8,721 nucleotides of DNA from Gammaproteobacteria bacterium. GTDB lineage: Bacteria; Pseudomonadota; Gammaproteobacteria; Ga0077536. This document shows, piece by piece, positions 1 to 5,822 of this stretch. The first letter of the stretch is position 1. The number at the start of each line of letters is the position of its first letter. The stretch lies in NCBI GenBank assembly GCA_003540955.1, contig DPMX01000268.1, forward strand, positions 1 through 8,721, read 5' to 3'. The notes under the pieces were generated by a model. The model searched no databases. It had not been told where the DNA came from and worked only from the letters and a program-made list of their open reading frames with translations. A program made the translations under genes and the position numbers.

Positions 1-165
1 CTCTTGTTCCTGTTCCATAAAATCAGTCGTCGCCGCCCCGTCATGCACCTCGCCAATCTTATGAATCTTACCGGTCAACTTTAGGATTCGCTCTGTCGTC
101 GTAGTCTTGCCCGCATCAACGTGCGCAAAAATGCCAATATTTCGGTAAAAGGTCAGATCTTTCAT
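1..165 (-). CDS. fusA: Elongation factor G, second-type (partial, N-terminal 55 residues)
   Basis: This is the start of a translational GTPase that moves tRNA and mRNA through the ribosome, or acts in ribosome recycling; the rest lies beyond the left edge. The visible residues contain the P-loop AHVDAGKTT (residues 14-22) and the stretch KIGEVHDGAATTDFMEQEQE typical of EF-G. The short N-terminus, MKDLTFYRNIGIF, and the residues LKLTGKIHK and TTDFME resemble the second EF-G paralogue (EF-G2) of gammaproteobacteria rather than EF-G1, which usually starts with an ARxTPIERYRNIGI-like segment and has ATMDWME. The ATG at 165 is preceded only by a weak purine-rich tract (AGAGAGAGAAA). No str-operon neighbour (rpsG, tuf) is next to the start, which fits a stand-alone second copy. 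The family call is very safe; the paralogue assignment is by memory of signatures. Confidence 0.95.
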   Translation of the reverse strand, partial: MKDLTFYRNIGIFAHVDAGKTTTTERILKLTGKIHKIGEVHDGAATTDFMEQEQE

Positions 166-532
166 TTTCTCTCTCTGATTGATTTCAGCAGCTAACCCCA
201 TAACCTCCGAGTAGTCCCGAAGAGAAGGATGTTTTCGGTTAGTAATAAGCATGCCATCCCGACCAAGTTTCGAGTCACCGGTTAGGCAGTGGCGCATCTT
301 AATCGCCAATGGTGCGAAGCGGAACAGTTTTTCGAAAAAAATTACGGAAATTGCCTAGGAAATGATAATTTATATAGGGTTTCAGGGGAAAAAGGGAGGG
401 TAATCCCTCAGCAGCATCCTGAAAAATCCAGATCTAGCGCCTAATTCGGCGCAATTAAGCGTAAAATCCGTAGAAGGAACTATCGATTCAGTTCTAGCTA
501 CCGGAAAACCAACGATTTTAGCTGAAACTAAT
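166..532. other. Intergenic region between divergent EF-G and serine peptidase genes
   Basis: This 367-base gap must carry the EF-G promoter (minus) and probably the peptidase promoter (plus). I could not fix either with confidence. Visible elements are a perfect 12-base palindrome TTTTTCGAAAAA at 328-339, an AT-rich stretch at 361-377 containing GATAAT (364-369) that could serve as a plus-strand -10 box without a good -35, and a purine-rich AAAGGGAGGG at 391-400 that forms a small hairpin GAGGG-TAAT-CCCTC (396-409). From 404 onward the peptidase reading frame is already open. No RNA gene is recognised. Confidence 0.5.
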
Positions 533-1426
533 GTGATCAACGCCCATAGGCATTCATTTCGAGTGGCAAAATTAGAAATTCTTGCGGAGGAAACCGGCGC
601 GCTATTAGGGGAGGCAACCGGATTTTTTTGCGAGTACGCGAGTAGAACCTTCCTTGTCACAAACTGGCATGTAGTTTCAGGCAGGCACTTTCAAACCAAA
701 CAACCTCTTCATCGATCACAAGCACTACCAGGCGCATTGAAGGTGCACACCCACGTCTCTAAATCGATCTCTTCGATCGAGACGCCATCATCATCAACGA
801 CCTTCAATATCTCCCTAGTCGATCACTCCGGTTCGCCTATTTGGCTTGAACACCCTCTATTTGGCTGCGATGTAGACGTGATTGCAATCGAAGTTGATAG
901 ACTGATCCCTGATTGCAGCAAAATTTACCGCATCGATCTCGCAGTAGAATTATCCCGCGACACGCAGCTCTCGGTGATGGATCAAGCCTTTGTGACTGGT
1001 TATCCGTTAAGTGCAACCATCACCCCAAACAGCCTTCCCATATATAAGAGTGGGACTATCGCCTCCGAGCCAAGTGTTTTTGACTCTCAACCGCGAATCT
1101 ACGTTGACGGTAAAACCAAAACCGGTATGTCAGGGTCCCCAGTGATGATAAAACGTCGACGGAAGTCACCTGAACGCGATGGTACCAATGGCTTGAATTC
1201 CAACCCACTAGACTTTGTCGGTATTTACTCCGGCAGAGATCGCCAAGAACGAACCGAATTCGAAGCCGAACTCGGTATCATGTGGCCTTACAAAGAGTGT
1301 TTGATCCCAATCATTGAGTCCTTTCTAGATAGTCAAACCCCATCAAAGGATGAGAATAAAACTCGAGCGGATAACACCCGCGGCACAACAGCGGATAATT
1401 GGCGTACAGGCGACGAAGACGGTTAG
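533..1426 (+). CDS. Trypsin-like serine peptidase (S1 fold), cytoplasmic
   Basis: This is a 297-residue protein with the chymotrypsin/trypsin-fold catalytic triad: His46 in TNWHVV, Asp115 in DVDVIAIE (Asp113 is an alternative), and Ser200 in GMSGSPV. This matches the trypsin-like peptidase domain seen in stand-alone bacterial peptidases. There is no signal peptide, membrane segment or PDZ domain, so it is unlike periplasmic DegP/HtrA and should act in the cytoplasm. The last 30 or so residues (SQTPSKDENK onward) are polar, low in complexity and probably disordered. The substrate is unknown. The start is uncertain: GTG at 533 is the only usual start codon ahead of the domain and has no convincing ribosome binding site, while the frame stays open back to 404 without ATG, GTG or TTG. 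The stop TAG overlaps the stop of the convergent hydrolase gene by 4 bases. Confidence 0.85.
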   Translation: MINAHRHSFRVAKLEILAEETGALLGEATGFFCEYASRTFLVTNWHVVSGRHFQTKQPLHRSQALPGALKVHTHVSKSISSIETPSSSTTFNISLVDHSGSPIWLEHPLFGCDVDVIAIEVDRLIPDCSKIYRIDLAVELSRDTQLSVMDQAFVTGYPLSATITPNSLPIYKSGTIASEPSVFDSQPRIYVDGKTKTGMSGSPVMIKRRRKSPERDGTNGLNSNPLDFVGIYSGRDRQERTEFEAELGIMWPYKECLIPIIESFLDSQTPSKDENKTRADNTRGTTADNWRTGDEDG

Positions 1427-2205
1427 GCTTGCTCCGAAAGAAAATTGATGACAGCCTCGTTAAAGGCACTGGGGTTTTCTACGAAAGGCCAATGTCCAGC
1501 ATGTTCAATAGTCGCCAGATCACAATGCGGCAATCTATCACGCAGATATTCATGATATTTCAATGGCGTTAATGGATCCTGCTCTCCGCAGATCACCAGC
1601 GAAGGCACTGTAATCTGCCCCAGCCGGCTCATACAATCGAAGCTGTCATCGGCGATCCAATCTTTGTAAACAACACGCGAATCGCAACCAGAAGTCACCG
1701 CAGTGACCCCTTCCACAACGTGTTGGGGAGTGCTATCGGCATAGCCAAAACGCGAGTCTTGTTGGGTATTGACGCCACCAGTTTCTGCAGCTTTTCGCGC
1801 CAGATCTAATACTTTTCGGTTAACGCGAAGGCGCGCACCTGTGTCGATCAGCATTAAGCCGGCTACGAGATCTCCAAAGTAGAGGGCAAGCGAAAGCGCT
1901 ATACCGCCGCCAAGCGAATGTCCAGCGACAATACACGACTCCCATTCTAAATGCTCAATCAAGGCACCAACGAAAAACGCATAGTCAGCAGCACTACGAA
2001 AGCCATTCCCTTCGGACTCACCGTGACCTGGTAGATCTATCGCTACCGCTTCGTGTTGTTCCGAAATCGCTTGAATATGTCCAGAAAATACTTTCGCATT
2101 ACAGCCTGTACCATGGATGTACATAATTCGCTGACCCCCATTATCTTCCGTCGGCCGATAATGGTCGTAGCTAACAATAATTCCTTCTATGTTTGTTGTC
2201 GGCAT
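1423..2205 (-). CDS. Alpha/beta hydrolase fold protein
   Basis: This 260-residue enzyme has a complete alpha/beta-hydrolase layout: oxyanion-hole motif HGTG (31-34), DLPGHGES (57-64) after strand 4, the nucleophile elbow GHSLGG with Ser97, acid Asp210 in GEQDPLTP, and His238 in HAGHWPF. The length and motifs fit the soluble esterase, enol-lactonase and C-C hydrolase group, and there is no signal peptide. Sequence alone does not identify the substrate. The start ATG at 2205 has no strong Shine-Dalgarno. A hairpin terminator lies about 60 bases upstream in the same direction, so the gene either has its own promoter in 2206-2260, where I see no clear boxes, or depends on read-through from the dehydrogenase/peptide unit. 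It ends inside the stop of the convergent serine peptidase (TTAG overlap). Confidence 0.92.
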   Translation of the reverse strand: MPTTNIEGIIVSYDHYRPTEDNGGQRIMYIHGTGCNAKVFSGHIQAISEQHEAVAIDLPGHGESEGNGFRSAADYAFFVGALIEHLEWESCIVAGHSLGGGIALSLALYFGDLVAGLMLIDTGARLRVNRKVLDLARKAAETGGVNTQQDSRFGYADSTPQHVVEGVTAVTSGCDSRVVYKDWIADDSFDCMSRLGQITVPSLVICGEQDPLTPLKYHEYLRDRLPHCDLATIEHAGHWPFVENPSAFNEAVINFLSEQA

Positions 2206-2251
2206 TTTGATTTGCAGAAATACTTCGAAATCTAGCAGTCATGCTTTACCT

Positions 2252-2283
2252 GAAATTAAGAAGGGCCGCGATGAAGCGGCCCT
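2252..2283 (-). terminator. Intrinsic terminator after the peptide ORF
   Basis: On the minus strand an 8-base perfect stem AGGGCCGC / GCGGCCCT encloses the 6-base loop TTCATC and is followed by the T-rich TCTTAATTT. It lies about 55 bases after the stop of the 26-codon peptide and about 50 bases before the hydrolase start, so it closes the dehydrogenase/peptide transcript or attenuates entry into the hydrolase. The T tract is interrupted, so efficiency may be partial. The plus strand has no T run after the stem. Confidence 0.75.
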
Positions 2284-2308
2284 CCGTGAGACTGAATCTC
2301 TTCAACCT

Positions 2309-2331
2309 CTAGATCGGTCACCCGATCCTAG
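2309..2331 (-). repeat. Inverted repeat / hairpin just after the peptide stop
   Basis: GATCGG and CCGATC (plus coordinates 2312-2317 and 2322-2327) form a perfect 6-base stem around a 4-base loop. CTA and TAG extend it to 9 pairs with one bulged base at 2328. It starts 5 bases after the stop codon of the 26-codon ORF and precedes the stronger terminator hairpin. It could stabilise the 3' end of a short peptide mRNA, act as an operator, or take part in attenuation. No T tract follows, so it is not itself a terminator. Confidence 0.6.
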
Positions 2332-2335
2332 TATC

Positions 2336-2416
2336 TCATGCAGAGTTCCGGATTTCTTCCATAATCTGTTTAAGATCCAAAGGCTGATTAGATATCGATA
2401 ACATCTCACTAGACAT
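2336..2416 (-). CDS. 26-residue peptide with a perfect Shine-Dalgarno (unrecognised)
   Basis: A 26-codon ORF starts MSSEMLSIS and ends LDLKQIMEEIRNSA. Its ATG sits 8 bases after GGAGG inside AAGGAGGTGATCC, the full complement of the usual 16S rRNA 3' tail and by far the best ribosome binding site in the window. The peptide has no Cys, Tyr or Trp, is rich in Ser, Leu, Ile and Glu, and its second half looks like an amphipathic helix. I do not recognise it. The C-terminal half resembles the short (L/V)D(L/V)xxIMxEIR segment at the N-terminus of some cell-envelope glycosyltransferases and methyltransferases, so it could be a gene remnant. Alternatively it is a stand-alone small protein, a leader peptide or a peptide precursor. 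Two hairpins follow it. Existence as a translated unit is moderately supported by the ribosome binding site; function is unknown. Confidence 0.5.
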   Translation of the reverse strand: MSSEMLSISNQPLDLKQIMEEIRNSA

Positions 2417-2418
2417 TT

Positions 2419-2431
2419 GGATCACCTCCTT
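2419..2431 (-). promoter_or_regulatory. Exceptionally long Shine-Dalgarno of the 26-codon ORF
   Basis: On the minus strand AAGGAGGTGATCC is complementary over 13 bases to the canonical 16S rRNA 3' end (GGATCACCTCCTT). Spacing from GGAGG to the ATG at 2416 is 8 bases, which is optimal. Every other start in this window has a weak or partial site. The TGA within it (2424-2422) is also the stop codon of the upstream 38-codon frame, so the two could be translationally coupled. Confidence 0.8.
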
Positions 2432-2538
2432 CTTAAATATGGTAACGGGTACAAGTATCCCTCCAACCTAACTTTAAGTCCATGCTGAATGCCCAATTTT
2501 TCGTAGGAGTATTTCGCCTCGTCATAGCGAGCAATCAT
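2422..2538 (-). CDS. Possible 38-residue small ORF upstream of the peptide (unrecognised)
   Basis: This is a 38-codon frame starting MIARYDEAKYSYEK and ending GYLYPLPYLRRR, rich in Tyr, Arg and Lys. No clear Shine-Dalgarno precedes the ATG at 2538, and another frame over the same bases is also open for about 30 codons, so chance is a real possibility. In its favour, it fills most of the gap between the dehydrogenase and the strong ribosome binding site, and its stop TGA lies inside that site. No family is recognised. Treat it as a candidate only. Confidence 0.25.
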   Translation of the reverse strand: MIARYDEAKYSYEKLGIQHGLKVRLEGYLYPLPYLRRR

Positions 2539-2620
2539 TTTGATCTGAAATCAGCCATTGGTCGACAAAATATCGAACACGGCATAATAAAAGCCGCAGT
2601 AGCAACCACATGACTGCCAT

Positions 2621-3697
2621 TTACAAAATAGCGTCGGCTATCGCCCTCCCAAGTTCACTAGTGTTCGCACAACCCCCAATGTCTGGGGTCAATGGTGCAT
2701 TTAGAGGCCCGGCACTGAGGACTTGCTCTATTGCCGTTACGATAGCGGTGGCAGCTAGAGAGTAGCCAAGATGCTCCAACATCATCGCGCCGCACCAGAT
2801 TTGAGCTATTGGGTTGGCCACCCCTTGCCCCGCGATATCTGGAGCCGAGCCATGCACCGGTTCAAACAAACTAGGAAATTCTCGCTCCGGATTGATATTG
2901 GCCGACGGCGCCACCCCAATGGTACCAGTACAAGCGGGACCAAGATCCGACAAGATGTCACCAAACAGGTTGCTCGCGACCACCACGTCAAACCAGTCGG
3001 GATGCAAAACAAAATTCGCGCTCAATATATCAATGTGATACTTGTCTACTTTTACGTTCGGGTAGTTTTGAGACATTTCCGCAACTCGTTCATCCCAATA
3101 CGGCATGCTGATGGAAAGGCCATTGGACTTTGTCGCCGAAGTTAAGTGCTGACCAGGACGTGCGTTTGCGATTTCGAAGGCATACTTTAATATGCGATCA
3201 ACTCCTATCCTTGACATCACCGACTCTTGGATGACGACTTCCCGTTCCGTCCCCTCGAAAAGCCGACCCCCAACGTTCGTGTATTCCCCTTCCGTATTTT
3301 CACGTACGACCAAAAAATCAATCTCGCCCGGTCTACGGTCCGCCAGGGGACTTTTGATACCAGGAAGTAGGCGCACTGGACGGAGATTGACATACTGATC
3401 GAACGCTTGCCGAAATAACAGTAGCGATCCCCAAAGTGACACATGATCCGGTACAGTTGCGGGCCATCCAACCGCACCAAAAAAAATGGAATCATATGCC
3501 TGCAATATCTGAAACCAGTCATCCGGTAACATTTTTCCGTGGACTGCGTAATAGTCACAACTGGAGAAATCAAACCAATCCCATTCGAGTACAATATCGA
3601 AACTCTCGGCGACCCTTTCTAGAACACGAATTCCCTCCGGCATCACCTCCTTACCGATCCCGTCACCCGGAATAACTGCTATACGGTGTCGATTCAC
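2621..3697 (-). CDS. ttuC: Tartrate/D-malate dehydrogenase (TtuC/DmlA family)
   Basis: This 358-residue NAD-dependent beta-decarboxylating dehydrogenase belongs to the isopropylmalate/isocitrate dehydrogenase superfamily. Members oxidise D-malate or tartrate-type hydroxyacids in the cytoplasm, forming pyruvate and CO2 from D-malate. The subgroup signatures are strong: WPATVPDHVSLWGSLL, DQYVNLRPVRL and ENTEGEYTNVGGR (from about 78 to 145). The catalytic Tyr is at 139, the Lys at 190 (SATKSN), and metal-site Asp at 223, 247 and 251 (DIL; FGDILSDLGP). The NAD loop is HGSAPDIAGQGVANP (282-296). The length equals the family norm and nothing is missing. It starts with GTG at 3697, supported by AAGGGGG 6 bases upstream. 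It is divergent from the LLM oxidoreductase. The frame stays open for 32 codons after the TAA stop, probably by chance. D-malate versus tartrate preference cannot be told from sequence. Confidence 0.95.
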   Translation of the reverse strand: MNRHRIAVIPGDGIGKEVMPEGIRVLERVAESFDIVLEWDWFDFSSCDYYAVHGKMLPDDWFQILQAYDSIFFGAVGWPATVPDHVSLWGSLLLFRQAFDQYVNLRPVRLLPGIKSPLADRRPGEIDFLVVRENTEGEYTNVGGRLFEGTEREVVIQESVMSRIGVDRILKYAFEIANARPGQHLTSATKSNGLSISMPYWDERVAEMSQNYPNVKVDKYHIDILSANFVLHPDWFDVVVASNLFGDILSDLGPACTGTIGVAPSANINPEREFPSLFEPVHGSAPDIAGQGVANPIAQIWCGAMMLEHLGYSLAATAIVTAIEQVLSAGPLNAPLTPDIGGCANTSELGRAIADAIL

Positions 3698-3831
3698 AAG
3701 TCGCCCCCTTGCCGACGAGATGAAGATTGAGTTTCAAAGCAAAACCTCGCCACAGAACCCTAACGTAGTCCAAAAAAAACAATAGTATAATGCTGTTACT
3801 AAAATTTGCGTGCCATTATCAGCCGCCTGAT

Positions 3832-3868
3832 GGAACATTGAAGTTCCCCATAGGGAGCCCCGCTCCCT
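3832..3868. repeat. Pair of adjacent inverted repeats
   Basis: GGAAC-ATTGAA-GTTCC (3832-3847) is followed 4 bases later by AGGGAGC-CCC-GCTCCCT (3852-3868), a 7-base GC-rich stem with a 3-base loop. No T run follows on the plus strand. On the minus strand the second stem is followed by ATGGGGAAC, so it is not an obvious terminator either way. The two may be operators or structure in the 5' leader of the LLM gene. Confidence 0.5.
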
Positions 3869-3981
3869 CGCGTCGCCAATCGATTATAGGAAGCCCTACA
3901 ATCTCCTTCTCCGGCTAGTACTCGTTGTCCGAGGGATAATCGCTCCCCTCGACCAAAAAGCATTTCGCGGCACGCGCACTG

Positions 3982-4008
3982 AGTCTGCAGACTGATCACT
4001 TGATAATA
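3982..4008 (+). promoter_or_regulatory. Candidate operator/promoter of the LLM oxidoreductase gene
   Basis: A perfect 12-base palindrome AGTCTGCAGACT (3982-3993) lies 9 bases before GATAAT (4003-4008), which matches the sigma70 -10 consensus at 5 of 6 bases. The best -35, CTGAGT at 3979-3984 with an 18-base spacer, is poor, as expected if an activator or repressor binds the palindrome. The start codon is about 50 bases downstream. Confidence 0.35.
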
Positions 4009-4059
4009 AAATATTCACAACCAAAATAAGGCACTAACCTACACAACCGGAATCAAATT

Positions 4060-4968
4060 ATGCTTAATGACAAGCCTGCTGTAAGTTTGGCGGCGGTGCC
4101 CGGCAAACGCAAAGCCATCTTAGAACTGATAAAAGAGATAGAGACTAGAGGATATCACGGTATCTACTGTCCAAGTATCGGCGACGGCCTCGCACTCTGT
4201 GAAGCCATTGCTTTGACAACCGAACGTATTGAATTCGGGACCGCAATTGCTCCAATCTACTTCCGCTCGGTCGAAGAATATGCAGCAACAATATCCTTTA
4301 TCCATGAGATATCCGCCGGCAGATTTCGCTTTGGGGTTGGCGTATCGCACGAGCCGGCTCTTTCACCACGCGGGCTCCGGAATGATAAACCACTAGCTGA
4401 TACGCGAGACTTCGTCGCAAACGTTAAAGCCGTACCACGTGTTGGCGATTTACCACCTATTATCTTGGGCACATTGAGAGACAAAATGGTTCGATTAGCG
4501 GCCGAGATATCTGACGGCATAGTATTTGCGAACGGAGTGCGCTCACATATGACAAATTCTCTCGCAACAATCCCGCATAGAACGATGGAAAATTCAAACT
4601 TTTTTATAGCAAATATGATCCCAACCTGCATTGATGAAAATCTCGCCGCTGCGCGCGCTGTCAACCGCAAAACGCTCAGCCGCTACGCGCTGCTTCCAAA
4701 CTACCGCAACTACTGGAAGGCGGCCGGTTACGCCCGAGAGATGGCAAACGTCGAAGCTTGCATCTCGGCCGACAATATAGAGGGTGTGGCAGAGTGTTTG
4801 TCCGATCGCTGGCTAGATGACACCACAATCGCTGGTTCGCCAAGGCGAGTACGCGATGAGGTCGAAAAATGGAAAGCGGCGGGAATTAAAACACCAATCC
4901 TAGTACCCAGTTCGACGCGCGGCGGGCAGTTGCAGGCATTCGCCGAACTATTCGGCGTATTTGGGTAA
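4060..4968 (+). CDS. LLM class (luciferase-like) flavin-dependent oxidoreductase
   Basis: This 302-residue TIM-barrel oxidoreductase of the bacterial luciferase-like family uses FMN or F420 to oxidise or reduce an unidentified substrate. Supporting segments are the N-terminal barrel pattern with IETRGYHGIYCPSIGDG (about 27-43), TTERIEFGTAIAPIYFRS (53-70), and above all ISAGRFRFGVGVSHEP (84-99), the LLM signature. ILGTLRDKMVRLAAEISDGIVFA (135-157) follows. The length is usual and there is no signal peptide. The start ATG at 4060 has only a weak GGA about 9 bases upstream. It stands alone on the plus strand, divergent from the dehydrogenase and convergent with the methyltransferase. FMN versus F420 cannot be decided here. 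F420 use is less expected if the host is a gammaproteobacterium, and subfamily names from databases often overstate it. Confidence 0.9.
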   Translation: MLNDKPAVSLAAVPGKRKAILELIKEIETRGYHGIYCPSIGDGLALCEAIALTTERIEFGTAIAPIYFRSVEEYAATISFIHEISAGRFRFGVGVSHEPALSPRGLRNDKPLADTRDFVANVKAVPRVGDLPPIILGTLRDKMVRLAAEISDGIVFANGVRSHMTNSLATIPHRTMENSNFFIANMIPTCIDENLAAARAVNRKTLSRYALLPNYRNYWKAAGYAREMANVEACISADNIEGVAECLSDRWLDDTTIAGSPRRVRDEVEKWKAAGIKTPILVPSSTRGGQLQAFAELFGVFG

Positions 4969-5054
4969 TTTTCTATACTGGCACCTACTCGACAAAGTTA
5001 CTCCATAGAGACCCTAAACTGGACTGCCGTTGACCTACAGTTCATCTCACACGC

Positions 5055-5075
5055 TGAGGAGGGGCTTCTTTTTTT
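5055..5075 (+). terminator. Weak candidate terminator after the LLM gene
   Basis: A run of seven T (5069-5075) follows a short stem GAGGAG-GGG-CTTCTT (with two G-T pairs). It lies about 90 bases after the LLM stop, in the convergent gap before the methyltransferase stop. The stem is weak, so this rests mainly on the T run and position. Confidence 0.25.
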
Positions 5076-5091
5076 AGGAGATCCCCACAAT

Positions 5092-5724
5092 CTAGCGAAC
5101 CCGCAGTCGATAACTCAATTCACACCCTATTGCACCCTTAACTTTGGCTTCACTAGTGCCGAGAAGATCTAATTTACACCATGGATTATAAAGAGATTTC
5201 ACCTCCTCGGGATCGACTACAAACGGCGGCGGAGATACCTCGTCGAATTGATAAGAAATGGTAATTAGTAGGCCAATCGCCTCCGCTGTGCATAAGGTTT
5301 TTAGATGCCGGACATAATTTCGTCGCATTTCCGACGGTAGTGCGATCAGTGCTGCGCGATCGTATACAGCAGCAATCGGGTCAATAAACTCTGGGGTTAG
5401 ATCGAAAAAATTTCCGATAAAAAACGTGTAGCCTGCACCCCGTAAGCAGACAAACGGTCCATCTTGATGTCGTTCGACAGATATATCATTTTCTTTAAAA
5501 AATGCCTGAGCCGCTAACTCACTTAGCTCAACACCGACGACCTCGTGGCCGCGATTTCTAAGCCAAACTAAATCTTTAGATTTTCCACATAAGGGCACGA
5601 ACACTGGCACAGAAAGATCTATGGATAGTGTGTCCCAATATTTACAAAGCATCGGATGAAATACGTCTTCGTGAAATCCTATCCGGTTTGCCTCCCATCT
5701 CTCAATCCAAAATTTTGGCTCCAT
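5092..5724 (-). CDS. tpm: Thiopurine S-methyltransferase (TPMT family)
   Basis: This 210-residue cytoplasmic SAM-dependent methyltransferase carries the family signatures: MEPKFWIERWEANRIGFH at the N-terminus, the SAM site VFVPLCGKSKDLVWL followed by GHEVVGVELSELA (41-71), and the AAVYDRAALIALP motif (118-130). Bacterial Tpm methylates sulfur, selenium or tellurium compounds; the natural substrate here is unknown. I place the start at ATG 5724: it begins exactly where the family begins and has AAGGA 7 bases upstream, whereas the longer TTG start at 5760 adds a 12-residue tail foreign to the family. It follows the lipid kinase by 98 bases in the same direction, with no obvious terminator between, so it may be co-transcribed or have its own promoter. 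Similarity to the family falls off in the last 30 residues, though the end LSYRLRVR fits. Confidence 0.92.
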   Translation of the reverse strand: MEPKFWIERWEANRIGFHEDVFHPMLCKYWDTLSIDLSVPVFVPLCGKSKDLVWLRNRGHEVVGVELSELAAQAFFKENDISVERHQDGPFVCLRGAGYTFFIGNFFDLTPEFIDPIAAVYDRAALIALPSEMRRNYVRHLKTLCTAEAIGLLITISYQFDEVSPPPFVVDPEEVKSLYNPWCKLDLLGTSEAKVKGAIGCELSYRLRVR

Positions 5725-5822
5725 CCACCTATCCTTCAGTGTTAAAAAATTAAAAACCAACGGTTAACAAATAAAACCATCGGAAACCCGACAAGACATT
5801 GGGCAACAGGAGAGGTTATAGC

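Larger units (their letters stand above)
3698..4059. other. Divergent intergenic region between dehydrogenase and LLM oxidoreductase
   Basis: This 362-base gap has no credible gene. It holds a TATAAT at 3786-3791 (plus; the reverse complement also reads TATACT) without a good -35, two adjacent hairpins at 3832-3868, and a 12-base palindrome at 3982-3993 followed by GATAAT at 4003-4008. A 66-codon minus-strand frame (3799-3999) has no ribosome binding site or recognisable motif. The spacing and symmetry suggest regulated divergent promoters, but the boxes are not strong enough to place start sites with confidence. Confidence 0.5.

Noticed and set aside
382..660. 92-codon minus-strand ORF overlapping the serine peptidase start
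   Set aside because: It is antisense to the conserved peptidase N-terminus and shows no family features.
1423..1426. Four-base overlap of convergent stop codons as a sign of a rearrangement
   Set aside because: TTAG tail-to-tail overlaps are common in compact genomes and both genes look complete at their 3' ends.
2189..2401. 70-codon plus-strand ORF through the terminator and peptide region
   Set aside because: It crosses both hairpins, has no ribosome binding site, and is antisense to the peptide ORF, which has the better signals.
2417..2431. Fragment of a 16S rRNA gene 3' end
   Set aside because: Only 15 bases match and the flanks do not resemble 16S rRNA or its spacer; position and spacing before an ATG make a Shine-Dalgarno the better reading.
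2522..2620. 32-codon frame (starting MAVMWLLLRLLL) right after the dehydrogenase stop
   Set aside because: It is the in-frame continuation of the dehydrogenase after TAA, with no ribosome binding site of its own; mentioned in a finding but not listed as a gene.
2771..3594. ORFs of 68-125 codons on both strands inside the dehydrogenase
   Set aside because: Shadow frames of a strongly conserved gene, with no motifs of their own.
3799..3999. 66-codon minus-strand ORF in the divergent gap
   Set aside because: GTG start without a ribosome binding site, no recognisable motif, and it runs across the hairpins and palindrome of the control region.
4120..4670. Minus-strand ORFs of 76 and 137 codons inside the LLM oxidoreductase
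   Set aside because: Antisense shadows of a gene with clear family signatures.
5725..5760. Longer start (TTG at 5760) for the thiopurine methyltransferase
   Set aside because: It adds 12 residues not seen at the start of this family; ATG 5724 gives the typical MEPxFW start with AAGGA 7 bases upstream.
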